Below, one piece after another: positions 42,484-53,317 of a stretch of DNA of 64,000 bases. The stretch covers positions 62,001 to 126,000 of the forward strand of contig JAEILZ010000010.1 in assembly GCA_018873225.1 (NCBI GenBank), given 5' to 3'. The position numbers were made by a program, and so were the translations under genes. Each line of letters begins with the position of its first letter. The stretch's first letter is position 1. This DNA is from [Phialemoniopsis] sp. UDSM-2020 (lineage: Eukaryota; Ascomycota; Sordariomycetes; Thyridiales; Thyridiaceae). The notes beneath the pieces are model-generated. The model was not told the DNA's origin. It was given only the letters and a program-made list of their open reading frames with translations, and did not search any database.

Positions 42484-44313
42484 TTACAACGTGTAACGAA
42501 ACAACGGTGACCTATCACCCATCCTATCAAGTTCATCCTGTGTGTACCTGGCATAGATCTCCTCCTCCGTCATTTGGTCTCTTTTCTTGTTGATCCTCCA
42601 GAAAGAGAACTCAAGCACACATGCCGAACAGATCGCAAGGAAAGTGAAGCCAAACGACATGCCATACCCGGTGGGGAACTTCGGCGCTTCCCGGTCCAGG
42701 TACATATAAGACCCATAGATGCCCCCGAGATTACCAAGGGCGATCATCCATGCGGCACCTTGTGCTCGCTTGGTAGGACCAGCGAGATTGTTCACCGTCC
42801 AAGCGTTTGCTCCGGGCGTGATTGGATAGAGGCCGGCACAGGCGAGGCAGAGGCCAAAGTAGCAGACAGCAATATTGTTTGCCACATCTGCGGACTTAGC
42901 AAAGAGGATTGCAAACGCAATGACTGCCATGACAAGCGCTGCGGCGATGAAGGGCATGCGCCAGCGCAGACGGTCGGACCACAGACCCGAGACGAGTGCT
43001 GATATGGCCCCGACAGCATACGGCGGAATGGTGAGTAGCTGAGCCTTGGACGAGTCGAATCCCATACTCTTGATGATGGCAGGCATAGAGAACTTGAGAC
43101 CGTAGTTAGGCGCAGCCATACCCCAGTAAACAATAGCCTGGAGGTACAACTGCCAATCCGTAAGGACGTCCTTCAGGATGCTCCACCGACGGGACTTCTC
43201 GGATTCTCTCACGCGAAGTGTGTTGCCGTGTTGTGCGAGCTGTCGCAGCTCAAGATAACGGATCTCTTCTTTGTCCAACCAGCGGTGCGAGCGTGCAGGA
43301 GTGTCAACAAGTCCGAACAGACAGACAAACCCCAGAAGCACAGTGATGAGTCCTTCAATAATGAAGATCCACCGCCAGCCAGCGAGCCCACCGACACCTC
43401 CCATTCTCACGATGCCATACGCAAGTAGCCCGCTGAAGGCTCCAGAGAGGGCACTGGCACAGTAGAACATTGAGATGCGGAATTGTGTCTCGTTGGGTAG
43501 GTACCACGTTGAGATCAGATAGACCGCGCCCGGAAAGAATCCAGCCCTGGATTGCGTGTTTCAGTTAGCTAAGATGGATGAACGGGATAGAGCTTGATCA
43601 CGTACTCAAAGAGACCAAGAAAGATGCGAGTGACCACCAAGCCGGCAAAGTTCTTGACAATTCCCGTCAAAGTCATCACGATGCCCCAACAGATGACCAA
43701 ACCGCCGATGTACAGCGATGGCCGTCCGAGACGTGCCAGTATCATGTTACTTGGGATTTCTTGTGGATATATTAGCACATAAATACGCTTCGAGGTTCAG
43801 AAACAGTCGCGCTTACCACCGGTGATATACGTGACGAAGAAGATACTGAGAGCAATGTTGTACTCGTATCCGCTTAGCTTGAGGTCAGTCCCCATCCCCT
43901 CGATCTTTGCATTGCCTATGACACAAGAACCTTTCTCAGTAAAAGCCGTGAAGAGTGTGGACCATGTGGAGATACATACCAATGTTGGCCCGGTCCAAGA
44001 ACGATATAAGGTAGAGAACAGTCAGAAGTGGAATCAGTCGAAGATCGAGCTTTGCAACGGTTTTGATCAGCACAACTTCTTCATGACAACACCTAAGAAA
44101 ACTTACCTTTCGCAAAGTCTTCTTTCGCTTGTCGTCGCCATAATTGGCGAGAAATTCTTGATCATCTGCCGTGAGACCAAACTCGTCAATGGCAGCTGCC
44201 GGCTTCTCCACGTGAATGCTGGTGCCTTCAGTCTTTACCTCAATGACCTGACCTCGCGACTCAATGTCGGAAGACGTGTCGTGGACAGCAACTTCTGAGA
44301 TGGGGGATGTCAT
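42484..44313 (-). CDS. MFS anion:cation symporter (Dal5/allantoate-permease type)
   Basis: Five exons (44107-44313, 43980-44049, 43817-43915, 43606-43759, 42484-43546) give 530 residues. An N-terminal cytosolic tail of about 65 residues precedes RKLDLRLIPLLTVLYL and FLDRANIGNAKIEGM, the start of the Dal5/Tna1 family. EIPSNMILARLGRPSLYIG, FLGLFEAGFFPGAVYLISTWY and GWRWIFIIEGLITV follow, with twelve spans in all. The family takes up organic anions such as allantoate, nicotinate and sugar acids. The first intron (57 bp, phase 0, no stop) can be retained and would add 19 residues. It is divergent from the class II aldolase gene and shares its promoter region. Confidence 0.9.
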
Positions 44314-45234
44314 AGCTGAGACCTTGAAAAGATGATAGTCTACGGCTCAGTGCGCGCTACACGGCTACTGAGACTGTCGAGCTTGAAAATTGATGTTCTC
44401 AAACTCTGGGGATCTGGCCAGAGGTTATAGACGAACTCATACCCCGGATCCTCCCCGCAGTGCGCGTACTAGCAGAGCACATGTGTTGATTGAGGGTTGA
44501 CAAGTGCCGGCAGGGATGGCTCATACTTCCGCCTCCAGGCCAAAGTTCGAACTCCCTGCCAGGTATTACCTTGGCATCCGCCTCACTCCACAACTCAATG
44601 TGAGCATAGAAGTTTCAATGTTGCGGTGTGTTATTTACCCCTGAAGTGGCTTTCAGATCTTGAATCGTCGAGCCGGGCAACTCAACCCCACAGAATGTCC
44701 CCACAAGCCTAGCTTAGCTTTAACGAACTCCGGTGGTATCTCCGTCGACATGCATACTTCCGGCCACACTTCCGCGACTAACGTGTCTAGTGTTGCGGGG
44801 GCTGACCATTGATTGTTTCGACATTGGTGCTCGAGGCCACAAGAAGAGCGTTTGACTCCACGACACACTTGTGATTACAATTCAATGGCCGGAACCCCAA
44901 ACCTCGATGGGGCCAATCTTTTGAAATCATAGTAGCGGGGATGGAAATGCCGGAAATGATGCTTTTTGAAAGCATTGGCAATCAATGCACTCAACGGGGA
45001 CTGGCATCAGTTCTCCCCTCTTGGGAACTCAACGAGTCCTGAGGATATCTCGATCTTCTCATCTTCATACTTTCCTATGGTAAAACTACCTCCCTATTGT
45101 TATGAATACTTAATCAAGCTAAATAACCCTTCGATGCCCCGTATATGGATGCTTGAATTAGCTTTGTTGACGTAGACAACGAAATTATCCATACCCTCGA
45201 AGTCATTCTTCTGAAAATTTTTACCTCACGCATC
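44314..45234. promoter_or_regulatory. divergent promoter MFS carrier / class II aldolase
   Basis: 921 bp between divergent starts. The 7-mer ACTTCCG occurs at 44525, 44756 and 44768, and its core in the opposite sense (CCGGAA or CGGAA) at 44889 and 44951. Such CGG-containing repeats could bind the neighbouring Zn2Cys6 regulator; this is inference. No gene inside. Confidence 0.45.
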
Positions 45235-46310
45235 ATGGCACCTTCGATCGCTCAACTCCCAGAAGAAACCAACTTCTCCAGCAAGGTCCCCGAGAAGAAG
45301 CCAGTTGGCGAGGATGGATCAACGATTGTCAAAAAGAACGCGTTTGCTCCTGCGGTCCGTGCTGCGACACAGGACGTCCAATCTCTCGGCCTAGCCAAAG
45401 ATGGCCGGAAGCTGAACATCAGATCCTACCCCAAATTTGACACTCTCCAGGAGGAGAGACTTTACCGCAAGCAACATCTGGCTGCTGCCTTTCGCGTCTT
45501 TGCAGACCGTGGCTTCGACGAGGGTATAGCCGGCCACATCTCTGTGAGGGATCCAATCTTGACAGACCACTTTTGTAAGCTTGTGCCACTGCTGCACCAA
45601 AGAGACATCTGGCTGACCGTGATCCACTCTCGCAGGGTTGAATCCTCTTTCAATGCATTTCTCCTGCATCCGCGTCTCGGATCTCATTCTTGTCGACGAG
45701 GACGGTCTCGTTGTCGAAGGCAATGACCCTATCAACACCGCAGCTTTCATGATTCATTCCGCCATTCACAAAGCTAGGGTAAGTCACATCTGAGAGTCCG
45801 AAAGAACCTCTACACACCAAGCTAACTTGCCACCTCCCCCTCGAGCCCGAGGTTACAGCGGCCTGCCACGCCCACAGTGTCCACGGCAAGGCCTTCTCCT
45901 GCTTCGGCCGTCCCCTCGACATGATCACCCAGGACGCCCTGCGCTTCTACAACGACCACGCGGTCTACGACAACTTTGGCGGCGTCGTGCTCGACAAGGA
46001 GGAAGGCAGGCACATCGCCGCCGCGCTGGGCGACAACAAGGCCGTCATCCTGCAGAACCACGGCCTGTTGACCGTCGGCCGCAGCATTGACGAGGCGGCC
46101 TTCTGGTTCCTCGCACTCGACAAGACGTGCCACGCGCAGCTGCTCGCCGACGCTGCGGCCGCGGGCGGTGGGTACAAAAAGGTGCTCATCGACGACGAGG
46201 AGGCGGCGTACGCGCGGGAGAGCCTCGGCGGGCCGGAGAAGGGGTGGCTGGCTTTCCAGCCTTACTACGATGAGCAGTTGAAGAAGACGGGAGGGGACTT
46301 TTTGCAGTAA
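45235..46310 (+). CDS. class II aldolase/adducin-domain protein
   Basis: Three exons (45235-45574, 45636-45778, 45846-46310; introns 61 and 67 bp) give 315 residues. After about 65 leader residues the fold runs QHLAAAFRVFADRGFDEGIAGHISVRDP, WLNPLSMHFS..LILVDEDG, then the zinc-binding CHAHSVHG and the third ligand in ILQNHGLLTVG, ending in GWLAFQPYYDEQL. The family includes zinc-dependent aldolases and decarboxylases acting on phosphorylated or free keto-sugar acids; fungal members of this type are poorly characterised. The divergent MFS carrier, nearby regulator and aldolase remnant suggest a small catabolic cluster. Confidence 0.9.
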
Positions 46311-46687
46311 ACCCATGGAGCTTGAGATTTGATACCAGACGAAAGAGAAGATGTATAGAATTGCCTAGGCCAGGGGCCCAAGAAATCATCATTCCGGTAC
46401 CATACATAGCTCTTCAGAAATTTCCTGTAGTCCGTCACCACCACACGTCAAGCCATGGTCAAGTCTTCCAGGGATACGCTCTTGCAGAGAAAGTATAATC
46501 CGGCCCAATGAGTCACGAAGCCCTTGAAATTTTGATTACAACGCAGTATTTAAGATCTGCTCTCGCATACCCAGCTCATTGACCCCCTTTCATTCTATTA
46601 CACCTCAGCACCTTACAACATCGTTTTCCCACCACTCAGACTTCAGATCATATCACCACTCCCATCTGTCATTGAATAATTTCAATA
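46311..46687. other. spacer upstream of the 257-residue protein gene
   Basis: 377 bp holding the aldolase 3' UTR and a short promoter with a C/A-rich leader just before the ATG at 46688. No TATA box of good quality; nothing else seen. Confidence 0.35.
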
Positions 46688-47461
46688 ATGGCATCATCCT
46701 CAGAAACCCAGGTATCGTCTGCCAGAAAGGCCATCGCGCGTCAACTGTTCGAAAGAGTCGGCCCTTCCAACACCCCGGTCCTACCACTTCCACTTGCCGA
46801 CCTCCTGACACTGCGATATCGAGCTCAAGCAATGCTAGCCTCATGCCCATGGGAATGGACAGCGGGTAGCCAGGTGGCTGTAGCAGGCATGCTTAGATCT
46901 TTCATTGATAATCCCAGGTCTGAGGACGCCCTCGAAGTCTATCATTTGCTGAGGTATCGCGAACTCTACATGCAATATGCGGACTTCTTAGTGGCGTCGC
47001 ATGGCATGAGACCAGCACGGGACTCCATCGGTTGTTTGAACTGGTGTGACTGGCGATGGAAACGTCTCTCGAGAAAAGTGATCGAAAAGCGTAACGAGAA
47101 GTACGGGTACATTTGGAACAAATTAGTCGAGCGCGGGTGCCATGTACACCATCAACCTGAGCAAGGTCGGCTTGTGTTTAACAATCCCATTAAATACATC
47201 GCCGCCTCAATCATCGATGCCGAACTCTCAGAAGAAGAGTCACTGGCTAAAGTGGAAGAAATCTCGAAAGTTATAGCGGGAGACAGGCTCTTGTTGAAGA
47301 AGTCATGCCAGGAGGAAAGCACCAAAGAGGTGACGGGTGGTGGAGAAGTCATGTGGTATCAAATAATGACCACAAAACGAAAGGAATCAGGCCCTCTTCA
47401 CCCTTCAACTATTAAAGGAGGCTTGGAATGCTTTGGAAAGCTTCGCAATACACTTCAGTGA
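46688..47461 (+). CDS. uncharacterised 257-residue protein
   Basis: Single exon from ATG 46688 (context TCAATAATGG) to TGA 47459-47461. The product is soluble, with no signal peptide or membrane span. It has a helical N-terminal half (ARKAIARQLFERV), an aromatic patch (YMQYADFLVASHG, NWCDWRWKRLSRK) and a Glu/Lys-rich C-terminal part. I recognise no family. Coding is supported by length, a plausible start context and lack of a competing frame. It lies between the aldolase and the P450 on the same strand, but nothing ties it functionally to either. Confidence 0.6.
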   Translation: MASSSETQVSSARKAIARQLFERVGPSNTPVLPLPLADLLTLRYRAQAMLASCPWEWTAGSQVAVAGMLRSFIDNPRSEDALEVYHLLRYRELYMQYADFLVASHGMRPARDSIGCLNWCDWRWKRLSRKVIEKRNEKYGYIWNKLVERGCHVHHQPEQGRLVFNNPIKYIAASIIDAELSEEESLAKVEEISKVIAGDRLLLKKSCQEESTKEVTGGGEVMWYQIMTTKRKESGPLHPSTIKGGLECFGKLRNTLQ

Positions 47462-48040
47462 CCATATAGGTCGACCAAGGAAGCGAGAAGTGCATGTGCT
47501 AGACTGCTAAAGATTCATACCGTGCAATCATAGTTTTTTTGTTGAGTCGACGCCCTTGAGCATATGGATATGCAGGTCTACCACTTGGAAAACGTACTTG
47601 CAGATTACAACGTTCTATGATTGGATTGGCGGGTGTTTTAATGCAGGCATTCTGCAGTCGACCGCGTTCCCCTCGCCCCAAGGGATGTGCACTATCCAAG
47701 CAAGTATCCCGGTCAGCCAATTATGGGCTGCCATTTGTCATACATGAATGCGTATTGACAGGGAGTGGCTCGCGGTTTCGAAGCAAGTGATAACGGTAGA
47801 TGCGGCTCTGCGGGGGCTGGCTGTCCACATCGATCCCCCAACAACATGGAGATTGAAAATACAGTTGTATAAAAAGAGTGCCTCTTGCATCTTCCACCCA
47901 AATTGCTTCCACTTTTCAACATACAGTCCATGCGAAAGTGAAACGTACCTCATCTGGAAGCTATATGGATGATGTTTACCTGCTGAAATTTGTGCCTAGA
48001 CTACATATTAAAGCTATTTTCAACCCTCACTTTTTGCACA
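47462..48040 (+). promoter_or_regulatory. cytochrome P450 promoter and leader
   Basis: TATAAAAA at 47868-47875 is a strong TATA box 166 bp upstream of the ATG. The implied leader contains an ATG at 47965 whose frame runs through and past the real start (to about 48162), so a 65-codon overlapping upstream ORF may lower translation. No other gene. Confidence 0.45.
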
Positions 48041-49982
48041 ATGGACCTAATCCTTATCGTCTTTCTCATCGGCATAGCCACTCTCTTGTATGGGCTGTCT
48101 GCTGTCGGCCGCCGTCCATCATCGTATCCCCCGGGGCCTCCGACGCTACCTCTGATCGGTAACCTACACCAGATGCCCAGCAAGCAAGGTCATCTACAAT
48201 TTCAAAAGTGGGCACAGGAGTATGGGTACGTCAACCCAGTCCAAGCGTTTAGTCTCCACCTATCCGTTACTGATATGCTGTTCAAGTCCGATTTACTCGC
48301 TCATCTTGGGCACCAAAGTCATGATCGTCCTTTCTTCCGACAAGACGGTCAAGGACCTGCTGGACAAGCGGAGCACCATCTACTCATCCCGGCCTGAGAT
48401 GTACCTCGGCCAGATTGTCAGTGGCGGCCTGCGAATGCTTCTTATGGTAAGAGCTCGCTTCTACAGCATATTACACCTCTGCCGTGCCTAAATACAGTGA
48501 CACAGGAGTACGGTGAGACATGGCGCATGATTCGGAAGATGGTGCACAATATCCTCAACATCAAAGCTGCCAAGTCGTATGTGCCGTACCAGGATCTAGA
48601 GAACAAGCAGATGCTCTGCGGACTTCTCGACCAGCCCGATGCTTTCGTCGATCACATCAGGCGGTACACCAATTCGCTTACCACGCAGATGGTCTTTGGG
48701 TTTCGGACTCTAAGTATTGATGATCCTAAGCTGAAGCAGCTCTTTGAGGCATGTCGATTCTTGACACTTTTCTCTTTTTCAATGTTGTTTGTGCTGATTA
48801 TCTATGTTCTGCTCTAGGGATTCGAGAAGTTCAGCGAAGTCACATCCACCACCACGGCGCAGCTATTCGACCTTTTCCCCCTACTAAAGATGCTCCCAGA
48901 TGCCGTACTACCTATGCGAAAGTGTGCCAAACAGCTACACGTACGTGAAAAGGAGCTCTATGTAGGCCACTGGATGAACGTAAAAAAAGCTATCAAAAAT
49001 GGCACCGCAAAGGCAATTTCCCCAGGCCCGTTAACCTCAACATGATCACCTGCTGACTCTGCCACGCTCTAGCCCTGCTTCTGCGTCGACCTCGTCAAGG
49101 CCCAAGACATCGAGGGCTTCTCCGACGACCTGGCCGGCTACGTCAGCGGCTCCCTGCTGGAAGCCGGCTCCGATACGACGGCCGCCACGCTCGTCGCGTT
49201 TGTCCAGGCCATGGTCGCCTTCCCCGAGGCCCAGCGGCTCGCGCAGGCCGAGATCGACCGCGTGTGCGGCGTGGGTCGCATGCCGACCATGGACGACGAG
49301 CCGCGCCTGCAGTACGTGCGCGGCTGCGTCAAGGAGAGCATGCGGTGGATGCCGACCGACATACTTGGCGTGCCGCATGCTGTGATTAGAGATGATGAGT
49401 ACATGGGGTACACGATCCCCAAGGGCGCTGGTGTGATGTGGAACGTCTGGTATGTGATACTGCCCTTTATTCGCCCCCTAGCCCCTGTGACGAAGATAGT
49501 CGATATTGATGAGAATACGCAAAAGGGCGATACATATGGATCCCAACCGCCACCCGGACCCGCGCCGCTTCGACCCCGCGAGATACGCAGACGACTTCCA
49601 GACCGCGGCCGAGGCGGCCCTGAACCCGGACCCGAGCCGGCGCGACCACTTCGTCTTCGGCGCCGGGCGGCGCAACTGCCAGGGCATGCACATCGCGGAG
49701 CGCTCGCTCTTCCTCGGCATCGCGCGCATGTTGTGGGCCTTTGACTTTGGGAAAGCGGTCGACGCCGAGGGGCAAGATATCACGCCCGACATCGACAAGC
49801 TGACCGAAGGCCTGTTTGTCATGCCGGAGCCGTTTCGGTGCCGGATCACGCCGCGCAGTGAGCGGCATGCGCAGAGGATTCGCGAGGAGTGGGACGCGTG
49901 CTTGCCGTTGCTTGATGACGAGATGCAGTGGAAGGAGGTGCCGGAGGGCATGGCGTTTAGTACGTATACGCCGGAGAAGTAG
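48041..49982 (+). CDS. cytochrome P450 monooxygenase
   Basis: Six exons (48041-48225, 48287-48446, 48506-48748, 48818-49012, 49073-49449, 49526-49982) give 538 residues. An N-terminal membrane anchor (LILIVFLIGIATLLYGL) and the hinge YPPGPPTLPLIGNLHQMP are followed by ETWRMIRKMVH (C helix), the I-helix LLEAGSDTT, the ExxR motif ESMR and heme loop FGAGRRNCQG with Cys438. It is a microsomal class II P450 of unknown substrate. Introns 3 (48749-48817) and 4 (49013-49072) begin with GC instead of GT (GAG|GCATGT and AAG|GCAATT). GT alternatives break the frame or delete conserved residues. There are no other biosynthetic genes adjacent, so a secondary-metabolite cluster is not supported. Confidence 0.92.
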
Positions 49983-50326
49983 GCAGGGTACAGAGGTTGA
50001 AGCGCACACGAGACGATAAAAAGGGTTGTTTCTTCACACTATGACGCTGTTATCGAGTTGGTACATGAACCCTCAAAGGAAACACGGGGGCACATCACAA
50101 TGAGTCTTGACCTCGTGATAACTTGGGGTATTTTTTGGCATACGATGCCGTCCAATGGATTATCATGTCTTTGAAAAGGATTTGATCAGTAGTAGCTAGC
50201 ACAAACACGGGCTTTCCTAATGTCCCATGAGCAAGAAGCAACAATGCCCATATTACTACCATATCAGAAAACAAGCATGATCCAAAATTCAAGAGCGCGC
50301 GCGACAAAAAAGGTCAAAAGAGGTAT
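49983..50326. other. convergent 3' spacer
   Basis: 344 bp between the P450 and MTC1 stops, tail to tail. It holds 3' UTR sequence only, with no repeat or gene. Confidence 0.45.
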
Positions 50327-52017
50327 CTAGATAATCCCCGCCCGGGCCGCCTCGCCGGCGCCGTCCTGCACCAGCTCCTCCATCTTCCTCTTGCCCTTGC
50401 CGAGCCCGCCCTCGCCGACCCCCATGCGCCGCGCGACGTACCGCTGCGCGACGACGCCGACCGACAGGCTGATGAGCTCCTCGAGCCACTCGGCGATCCA
50501 CTCGCGCGGGTCGACGCCGCCGCCCTCGACGATCTCGCGGATCTCCTCGGGCACCTTGTCGAGGTCGATGTCTCCCGGCGCACCGACCGTCTGCTCGGCG
50601 TCTTCGGCGCTGCTCGCGGGCGTAAGGGGCGCGGGCGCGTCGAGCCAGCGCACCCAGCGGGCGGGGATGGCCTGGGAGACGGCATGAAAAACAATCTCGT
50701 GGACCGGGTCGAGGACGTAGACGGCGAAGCAGACGAGCTCGTCCGTCTCGTCCTCGGAGAGCACGGCCGAGTCGGCCTTGTCCTTCTCGCCGGCAGCGGT
50801 GCCCGCGAACAGGGCCGTGTCGCTGTCCATAGTGATGGCCTGGACGCCGAGGAAGAGGTCGGAGCTGCGCACGGGGTTGGACTCGGAGACGGGCTCGATG
50901 GCGCGCTGGCGGGCCTGCTCGAGGCCGCCGTTGGCGGCGAAGAACTCGTTGGCGTAGGCCTCGGCGCTGGCGCGGCACAGCTTGGTGCCCTCGGTCAGGC
51001 CCTTGACGGTGCCGAGGTCGCGCGGCATGTCGGAGGCGCGCCACCAGGGGCCGTCGCGCCAGCCGGCGGCGGAGTGCGCGCCGGTGAAGAAGGAGTGCTT
51101 GTCGCTCGTCGGGGAGCGGATGGTGTTTTCCTGGCCGCGCTGGATGACGAGCAGGTCGCCGCCCTCGACCTGAGCCATGACACGGGAGAAGACGCCGTAT
51201 ATGAGGGGATCGAGGGAGGGGTAGCCGACCATGTCGTGGGTGATGTGGATGAGGAGGCGCTCATGGGAGGAGATGGGAGGGGCGAGGGTGTGGAGGATGT
51301 TGGTAAAGGTCGGGAGGGCGCGGTGCCGGAGCTCGTCACCTGAAATTGGAGTGTTAGTTTGAGCTACGAAACACTTCGGGCGCAATACAATGTTAAGGCT
51401 GAAGGTGCGTAGGACTTGAGGGATGTTTTACCGTATCCTCGAAGGGCAGTAACATTGCCTCTGACCTGGTCAGCCCACTTCTTGGCCTCCTCGTTGGACT
51501 GAATCTCCTTCACAGCAGCCTCGGCCTGCTTCATGGCAGCTGTGGCCGTGTTGAGGAAGCCACCCCACCAGCCGCCGCCAGAGGCAGCAGCAGCCTGTGT
51601 TTGTTCAACGGGACCTTTCTTCTCGGCCTCGTGCAGGTCGGAGCTGGTGGCGCTCGGCGTGAAGCTGGCATGGTAGGAGCGGGTGCTTTCGCCAGACTTG
51701 CGGGCCTGGGCGGCAGGTCGGTCTTCGGTAGAGAGTCTCTCTCCGGAGGGAGGAGGAGTGCCGGTAGCCCGCTTGGCGGGAGAGCCTTTGGCGGTGGGCT
51801 CCTTGATGCGCGGGGTGTGCGGCCGGGAGGGTTGCTCGCCCAGCTCGTTCTCGAGCTCGGCGAGGATGTCGGGCTCGGCCTTGCCTTTAGCGGCGGCGCC
51901 TCCTGCCTTGGCCTTGGGGGCCTTCTTGGGTGCGGCCTTCTCGTCGCCGATGCCCTCGAAGAGATCGTCAAGGTCGTCGTTGGCGGGAGCGGCCTTGGGG
52001 GCGCGTTTGCTGGCCAT
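50327..52017 (-). CDS. MTC1-like (maintenance of telomere capping 1) protein
   Basis: Two exons (51432-52017, 50327-51339; intron about 92 bp) give 532 residues. The N-terminal 150 residues are low-complexity and charged (DDLDDLFEGIGDEKAAPKKAPK, an acidic/Leu patch like that of yeast Mtc1). Then come GGGWWGGFLNTATAAMKQAEAAVKEIQ and a structured C-terminal domain with FTNILHTLAPPISSHERLLIHITHDMVGYPSLDPLIYGVF and WYRASDMPRD-like WWRASDMPRDLG. Yeast Mtc1 is tied genetically to telomere capping and physically to COPI vesicles. Codon third positions are GC-rich, so opposite-strand frames are long but spurious. Confidence 0.8.
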
Positions 52018-53317
52018 TGTCTGGGTTGGTGGGTGGTTGTGTTTCGAGTCAGGTGTGGTCTGATTGGAATAACGCGAGGGGGTAAGGAGATGTCTGGGAT
52101 GCTCCAGGCACACCAAGCAGAACGAGCTATTTGGACGGAAGATCAATGTATGCACGACAAGAACGACGGGATGGATTGTCAAATGTCAAAGAGGTGAACG
52201 AAGTGTTGCTGTTGCTACTGTAGCTTGCCTTGCGTCACGGGTGCATGATTGGCCCACACAGAGCAGCATGATAGAGGCTAGGCTGAAAGGGGATTAACAC
52301 ATATGAAGCAGGCTGGAGAGGGGATTTGGATTTTTTGATTGGTCGGGAGAAGACTCGGCAAGAATGGAGCCACCCTCTTGATCCAGTCCCTGGTGTACTT
52401 TGGCATCTCGTTCTGGCAAACAGCACAGCAAAGGAAGGGCACGCTGCGCTAGAAATGGCTGGCTACGAGACACAGAAAAATGTCTTTGTCTTTCTGTTCC
52501 TTCTGATTTATCTAGTTATATAGATTTATCGCGTTTCTCGTAACGAAAAGCAGCTCTGCAAATGAATGAAATGAATGAAGATGGACCCGCTCAAGCAAAA
52601 CCCGCACCGCACGATACCCGCCTGGGTCCGCGCTCCCTCCCCCGTGGTCCGTGTGGCTTGACCCTGGCCCGCTAAGCCGTTTCGGGTGAAGCCACTGGAA
52701 ACCCAAAAAATTGCAGCACCTAACAGCACCAATTGCTCGCTGTTCCCCACTGTTGTCGGCGGTCGGCTAGGCTGGCCTGGCCTGGTGAGCGAGAGCTGAG
52801 GCAACTGAGTGAGGCACATGCGCAAATCATCCTGCCAACCCATTCAAACACCACGATCCATTCATTCAGGTCTCTTTTGACACCCACAATAGTCCATTGT
52901 TATTCACGCCAGACACATCAAGAACCCTGTCTGGGCTATTGTCTGATTCTCATTAATTGTCTGATCTGGCTGCGGCCTTTGTCCTCCCAGTGTTGATCGC
53001 GGTATTGGTCGCTGCAAACTCTGCGCTGGCCACACAGCACCAGCACTTACAGCGCCAGCTCCAAAGCACCCGCTTTACTCATCTCCTCCTTTTTTCCCTG
53101 ACACAACACATCATCCACTTTTTCGCCGCATCCAGCCGCCTTACCCACAACCACCACTGCAAACGCAACACACACACAGAACCACACACCCTGCTGCTGT
53201 GTTGTGCCATCTCCTCCTCCCCTGGGCCTGGCTTACACAGAATTGCAACGATCCTCAATTTATTTTTCTGAGGCTCACAACTATCACCACACGTCTTCTA
53301 TCGCTGCCTGCTCGACA
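52018..53317. promoter_or_regulatory. divergent promoter MTC1 / AT-hook gene with long leader
   Basis: 1.3 kb between divergent starts. The part from about 52850 to 53317 on the plus strand is rich in C, A and T with many CA runs, as in long 5' leaders of constitutively expressed fungal genes. The frame at 52957 that looks like a signal peptide begins with TTG and is not supported. No other gene. Confidence 0.45.

Noticed and set aside
50684..51343. 219-codon plus-strand frame
   Set aside because: Antisense of the GC-rich MTC1 exon; low-complexity E/G/V composition.
52957..53271. 104-residue frame with a signal-peptide-like start
   Set aside because: Begins with TTG inside the leader of the AT-hook gene; no ATG in frame.
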